This document shows positions 32,899 to 36,918 of a DNA stretch of 36,918 nt, piece by piece; the first letter of the stretch is position 1; each line of letters starts with the position of its first letter. The position numbers and the translations under genes are program-made. Where the stretch lies: NCBI GenBank assembly GCA_019313825.1, contig JAFDAM010000016.1, positions 1 to 36,918 on the forward strand, in the 5' to 3' direction. A model generated the notes under the pieces. The model was not told the DNA's origin, did not search any database, and saw only the letters and a program-made list of their open reading frames with translations. This DNA comes from Deltaproteobacteria bacterium (GTDB lineage: Bacteria > Desulfobacterota > DSM-4660 > Desulfatiglandales > HGW-15).

Positions 32899-33406
32899 CC
32901 TCATTTCCTCCGTAAATCATGAGTTTCCATGCATTGATAATTATCAGCTGCGCACTGGCCCGAGATGAGAGAGTTTTCGTTTAATGGGAACGTTAAGTGT
33001 GGGTGCAAGATAAGTTCGGCCCGGACCTGTGCCTACCAATCCCGGGTAGGATTGAATAAGTTCGCTCAGGTGAAGCCAAAAGATCGGTGCATGGATGTAT
33101 TCCTTTTATAGATATCTGGATTTTGCTTCACGAGGGTAGGGGATATGAACCGATATGTCAAATGGGAAAAACCGATAAGTAAGAAGGTGTTTTACGGATT
33201 AGCCGATAGCAACTAAAGCTAAATGCTGATGGCTGATCGCTGAATGCTTGTGCATGCTATAATTCTAAGGTGGAGCCAAATATCTCTTTCCTATGCTTTT
33301 TGGCAGAAAGAACTTTTTTGGCACTTGAACTATGGAGGTTAAATTAATTAGCATGAATTCAAAAACGGGTGTTTTTGGATGAACAATAATTAATGTTTTA
33401 ATTGGT
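32899..33406. other. 508-bp spacer
   Basis: No gene. Contains a CCTACC/GGTAGG hairpin (33032-33050), repeated ATAAGTTCG words (about 33010 and 33056), the near-tandem GCTGAT/GCTGAATGC words (33213-33260), and a CAAAAAC-gggt-GTTTTTG hairpin (33360-33377). On the minus strand that hairpin could end the gene at 33407. No promoter for yedF was recognised. Confidence 0.45.
33213..33260. repeat. Near-tandem GCTGAT / GCTGAATGC word repeat
   Basis: Words GCTGATGGCTGATCGCTGAATGC follow one another. The inverse form occurs at 26493-26519 (GTCAGCATTCAGCGGTCAGC). Not coding. Confidence 0.45.
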
Positions 33407-35143
33407 TCAGGATGTAAAAGGGATTCTCCAGGTCTGCTCTTTCAGCCCCTTTGAGGTTGAGAATTCATAATTATCAGAATCGACCTGCAAAACAACCTTT
33501 TCTCCCTCAATATCTATAAATACCGGGATTTCAGGTCTCCTGTTGTGCAGGACATTGGCCATCAGCAGAGCTTTTTCAATTCCGTCTCCTCTTCTGTAGT
33601 TCCAGACTTCATCCGGTTGCGCAAGTCTTCCCACGCCATCGTAAATTGAAGAATCAGGCATCCGGTCAAGCTCCTTTTTAATCTCCCGGATCTCCATGCC
33701 AAGGGAGCCTTCAAAGGAAACCGGATTTCTTTCAATTGCCGCAAGAACAAAGGGCTCGGCTTCAGTATGTCTCAGATCCCGGTATGCATAGAATGCCATT
33801 TTGGCCATGTCATTTTTGTCCCTGATATTTTCGAGACGCTGTATTATATCGTCGCGATCCATATCATTGTCGATTTCTAACGGTTCCTCAGACGATATGA
33901 ACGAGACAGAAGACGGGTCAGGAAGCCTTGGATTCACACTTGAGAAATTAATAATTGCATCTATTATTGACGGGGTATCCTCGCACCCGGGCATAAATTG
34001 AGCTTGTAATCGTTTCTTGTCTTCCGGGTTTGTCAGATCCAAAGAATTATTTTGTACATAATCTTCCAGGTTGTTAAGAACCATTCTCCCAGGAAGTATT
34101 CCCTGTTTGAATTCGGACATCTCGATCTCATCAAGAAGCTTGTCTCTTGTATTGTCATTCATGCGGTATGGATTGCCGTGTTCGTATGAATAAACCGTTT
34201 CGAGCCCGATGAACCTGTCCTGACCGTGAACCTTTCGTCGAAGCTGGAAGCATTTCTGGAGACTGCGTGTGTGGCGAAAAAAATTGCTGAGAAGCTCTAT
34301 TGACAATGGTCGGCTAAGATAATTTCGAAGTTTTTTACAGAATGCTTTGTATAATTCGGGGTCTATGGTTGACTCATTATAAACAGTATGAATGTATCCT
34401 GTTTCATGGGCTACGATAGTGACTTTTTCGTTTTCAAGGGCCCTACGCGCCTGGGCGGACAGCGCGGTACCGTTGAACCACATGTTCTTGGTGACAAGCC
34501 GTCTATTGTTAGTCAGGAGGCCGTCATCAACATCGATATAATTCTGTGAGTGCAGAGGTGTTGCCATGAGATAGATCTCTTTTAAGGGAATACGCGCAAC
34601 TATAAAAAGGGCGGCTGCATATAATGTAGCCAGTGAAACACACTCGCCCGCTCCTGTCGAATATTTGGGTTTGAACGAGAATGCATCCATGGCTTCGACT
34701 GTTTCCGTTTTCCAGTAGGGAATTACGTCATTATCGTAGTCCTGCAGGCCAAAATGTGTCCTTATATCAACGTCAAAATAGTACTTGTCACCGGCATATC
34801 CGAAAAGGGCGTTTGATTCTGCCAGAGTAGATTGGTCGATAAATCTGTCGAATCGGGCCATTTCTTTTTCCTTGGTGGTCAGGCCCCATGTCTCCAGATC
34901 TAGGTTAAAGACATAATTGTTCATTATGTACTGTTTTAGACGGGTTATTCGCCGGTAGGGCTTCAAGCTTTCTATCCCTTTAAACCAGGGATCATCACGC
35001 CAGCGCCATATATTGGGTGACATGATGTTTGCCAGGACCAGGCTGAACATCAATTCCGGGAATATGAAGACCTCCATGTCTGATAAAGTAACAGCGGAAG
35101 ATTTTTTTTCAAAGTCTCTTTCCTTTTCTATTATATTGGTCAT
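33407..35143 (-). CDS. Unknown protein with two transglutaminase-like domains, second one inactive
   Basis: A 578-residue soluble protein that I do not recognise as a whole. Residues about 150-215 look like a transglutaminase-like (Cys-His-Asp) core: YSTGAGECVSLATLYAAALF with Cys168 at the helix start, ATPLHSQNYIDVDDG with His198, and Asp204 or Asp206 as the third residue. At 501-562 there is a second such core: AQPDEVWNYRRGDGIEKALL, where active members have RGDC, then NVLHNRRPEIPVFIDIEG and VLQVDSDNY. Here Gly521 replaces the cysteine, so this copy should be dead. Function unknown: protease, amidase or binding protein. The start lacks a clear ribosome binding site. No operon partner was seen. 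Confidence 0.72.
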   Translation of the reverse strand: MTNIIEKERDFEKKSSAVTLSDMEVFIFPELMFSLVLANIMSPNIWRWRDDPWFKGIESLKPYRRITRLKQYIMNNYVFNLDLETWGLTTKEKEMARFDRFIDQSTLAESNALFGYAGDKYYFDVDIRTHFGLQDYDNDVIPYWKTETVEAMDAFSFKPKYSTGAGECVSLATLYAAALFIVARIPLKEIYLMATPLHSQNYIDVDDGLLTNNRRLVTKNMWFNGTALSAQARRALENEKVTIVAHETGYIHTVYNESTIDPELYKAFCKKLRNYLSRPLSIELLSNFFRHTRSLQKCFQLRRKVHGQDRFIGLETVYSYEHGNPYRMNDNTRDKLLDEIEMSEFKQGILPGRMVLNNLEDYVQNNSLDLTNPEDKKRLQAQFMPGCEDTPSIIDAIINFSSVNPRLPDPSSVSFISSEEPLEIDNDMDRDDIIQRLENIRDKNDMAKMAFYAYRDLRHTEAEPFVLAAIERNPVSFEGSLGMEIREIKKELDRMPDSSIYDGVGRLAQPDEVWNYRRGDGIEKALLMANVLHNRRPEIPVFIDIEGEKVVLQVDSDNYEFSTSKGLKEQTWRIPFTS

Positions 35144-35404
35144 TTTCTATTGAATCCGATAATCAAAATATTAATAAAAACAGGGCCCTGCATGGTCTGA
35201 TGCAGGTTTAGCTTCTCCCCGCATACTATTGGAAAAAATTAGATGCCATATAAGTTAGGACTTAAATTCTGCTTTTCAAGAAATTTTTTCTCCTGTCAGG
35301 CAGGTATATCGAGGCATGTATCATGATATAAATGGGGTCATGGGAAAATGCTTAATAATCAATAGAATGATCAAATACGCCCGGCGAGGTTGAAAATATT
35401 TACC

Positions 35405-36868
35405 CTAAAACATACCCAGAGGCGGCGCTTCATCCGGATCAACATAGACATCCAGTAGAGTCGGGCCATTGCGGCTGCACAGAGCATGATAGTCGATCTG
35501 TTCAAAATCCTTAGGGTAACGGATCGTGTGGGCATTGACCCCCATTGCCTTGGCCATCATGTTGAAATCAACCGGTGGAATGGAAAAATCGACCTGTTCG
35601 GCGCCCATTATATTATGCGCATGCCTGATCATCCCGAACGACTGGTCATTCAAGACAACGTAAATTACCGGCAGCCCTTCTTTTACCGCCACAGTGATCT
35701 CCTGCCCGTTCATCAAAAAGGAGCCATCGCCGGTAAAACATACCACGGGCGTGCCTCGTTTGCCCAAGGCCATTCCGACCGCTGCGCCTATGGCCCAGCC
35801 CATAGAGGCAAACCCTATGGGCAAATGATAGTTTTCAGGATGCCGATGAAAAAAATAGTGGATCGTCCAGGGTACACTGTTGCAATTATCGATGAGGAAA
35901 CGAGTCTCAGGCGGAAAACGCTGTATGATTTCACGGATCAGTCGTTGCGGCTTGATGAGCGGTGAATCGTTCTCATGGTTGAATCTGTCCGGTGCCTGGA
36001 CTTCAATTTGAGCCGGCACGTAGACAGACCCATCCTGATTGTCCGCATGGGATCGCGTTGACGTCTCATGTTCTTTTTCGCTGCCTGTCACAGGTATTTT
36101 GCCCTCCCGCAACCGGGAGACAAGTTCTTCAAAGATAGCGCTGATTGTCCCGTAGACGTGCAGGCGTGCCATGGGAGAGCGGGTAAAGTACGTTGTAGCA
36201 TTATGGATATGTACCAGTTTCTCATTCAATAGGGCGGGATCCCATCCGGCTGTTGACCACTCGCCCAGGTTGGTGCCTACTGCCAGTATCAGGCCAACGG
36301 ATTCATCAATCAACGCCTTGCGGGCCGTGTCGTGTCCGGCAAAACCGAATACGCCTCGAGCCAGGGGATGATATGGATTGATCCATGATTTACCACGCTG
36401 TGTCGTAATAATCAGTGACCCGGTAAGTTCGGCAAAATCCATGATATCTTTTGTTGCTCCGTTGCAATCATGGCCTATCAATAACACCACTTGACGGTCT
36501 TGGCTTAAGACATTGCGCAACTCTTGAAATAGCTTTTCCAATTTAGCGGAATCCAGTACCGACTCAGTTCCTGTCAATAAGTGTTGCAGGTTGGGGAAAG
36601 CCGCCTGGCCGTAAGCTGGAGATAGCAGGATATCAGCCGGTACACTCAGATGCGCAGGCCCTTTTGGTGATTGCAGGGCTTTCGTAAGAGCGGCAGTCAG
36701 TTTTTTCTCTAATTGGTTGGGATGTGTAACAAGTGAGTTATAACGGGTGCAGTGATCGAACATGCCCACTATATCAATGACATCCGCGCTGGATTCCTGA
36801 AATGCCCCTAGTGTCACGTCAAGTAACAAGTGACGGATAAAGACGAGACAATTTAATCCGGGCGTCAT
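35405..36868 (-). CDS. TPP-dependent enzyme (acetolactate synthase-like), N-terminus apparently missing
   Basis: The 487 visible residues match thiamine-diphosphate enzymes of the acetolactate synthase/oxalyl-CoA decarboxylase group from the middle of the PYR domain onward. GAFQESSADVIDIV starts at residue 21, then PKGPAHLSVPADI, a central Rossmann domain (VVLLIGHDCNGATKDIM, ILAVGTNLGEWST), and the PP domain. That domain has the cofactor motif GDGSFLMNGQEITVAVKEGLPVIYVVLND, and ends LLDVYVDPDEAPP. The usual first about 100 residues, including the catalytic Glu that activates TPP, are absent in all three frames up to the window edge. The 36811-36835 region instead has spacer-like AAGTAAC/AAGTGAC words. 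It may be a truncated pseudogene, and the substrate is unknown. Confidence 0.75.
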   Translation of the reverse strand: MTPGLNCLVFIRHLLLDVTLGAFQESSADVIDIVGMFDHCTRYNSLVTHPNQLEKKLTAALTKALQSPKGPAHLSVPADILLSPAYGQAAFPNLQHLLTGTESVLDSAKLEKLFQELRNVLSQDRQVVLLIGHDCNGATKDIMDFAELTGSLIITTQRGKSWINPYHPLARGVFGFAGHDTARKALIDESVGLILAVGTNLGEWSTAGWDPALLNEKLVHIHNATTYFTRSPMARLHVYGTISAIFEELVSRLREGKIPVTGSEKEHETSTRSHADNQDGSVYVPAQIEVQAPDRFNHENDSPLIKPQRLIREIIQRFPPETRFLIDNCNSVPWTIHYFFHRHPENYHLPIGFASMGWAIGAAVGMALGKRGTPVVCFTGDGSFLMNGQEITVAVKEGLPVIYVVLNDQSFGMIRHAHNIMGAEQVDFSIPPVDFNMMAKAMGVNAHTIRYPKDFEQIDYHALCSRNGPTLLDVYVDPDEAPPLGMF

Positions 36869-36918
36869 TTCCTGTGAACTGCCAATTAACGGTCGAATTT
36901 TTATTATTTCGGTATTCT

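Overview
The window looks like an ordinary stretch of chromosome from an anaerobic Desulfobacterota (former Deltaproteobacteria) bacterium, sulfate-reducing or syntrophic in style. This is inferred from gene content, not from a search. The pointers are RNase J followed by ftsK and lolA, a Tat component, a biotin-dependent acyl-CoA carboxyltransferase, an iron-sulfur flavoprotein, a molybdenum hydroxylase of the isoquinoline oxidoreductase type, and a YedF selenium-metabolism protein. No rRNA, CRISPR array, prophage, plasmid gene or intact transposase was seen.

Layout. 1-600: a decayed reading frame, then tRNA-Arg(CCG) on the minus strand with its own promoter and terminator. 0.9-6.8 kb: an acidic repeat protein, valS-nadC, and two very small Lys/Arg-rich proteins separated by structured repeat DNA. 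6.9-12.5 kb: glnS, an IHF/HU-type DNA-binding protein, a VanZ-like membrane protein, a small lipoprotein, a YihY/BrkB membrane protein, and a secreted thioredoxin-fold/TPR protein. 13.0-16.3 kb: sucCD, a Cys-rich small protein, tatA, and ssb on the opposite strand. 16.8-21.4 kb: RNase J, ftsK and lolA. 22.3-24.8 kb, minus strand: biotin carrier and carboxyltransferase, then a flavoprotein. 25.3-29.3 kb: an orphan PAS histidine kinase and a two-subunit Mo hydroxylase. 29.8-32.9 kb: lon and yedF. 33.4-36.9 kb: an unrecognised 578-residue transglutaminase-like protein and a TPP-dependent enzyme that appears to lack its N-terminus.

How genes fit together. sucCD (succinyl-CoA ligase) and the acyl-CoA carboxyltransferase with its separate biotin carrier fit methylmalonyl-CoA/propionate chemistry. 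The Mo hydroxylase large subunit has a twin-arginine signal, matching the Tat component in the window. valS/nadC, sucC/sucD, carboxyltransferase/biotin carrier and the two Mo-hydroxylase subunits are tightly packed or overlapping pairs.

The unexpected material is mostly between genes. There are two 170-180 bp palindromic elements of related design that end 17 and 33 bp from start codons (vanZ-like and ssb). A 119-bp repeat has one copy running into the apparent start of valS. A second dispersed repeat is shared by two intergenic regions. A double hairpin after the TPR gene resembles the right end/omega-RNA scaffold of IS200/IS605 elements but has no tnpB. Several spacers consist of near-tandem short words. 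I did not find a clear new multi-gene system. The best candidates for something undescribed are the palindromic element family, the solo omega-RNA-like hairpin, and the 578-residue protein that seems to carry an active and an inactivated transglutaminase-like domain.
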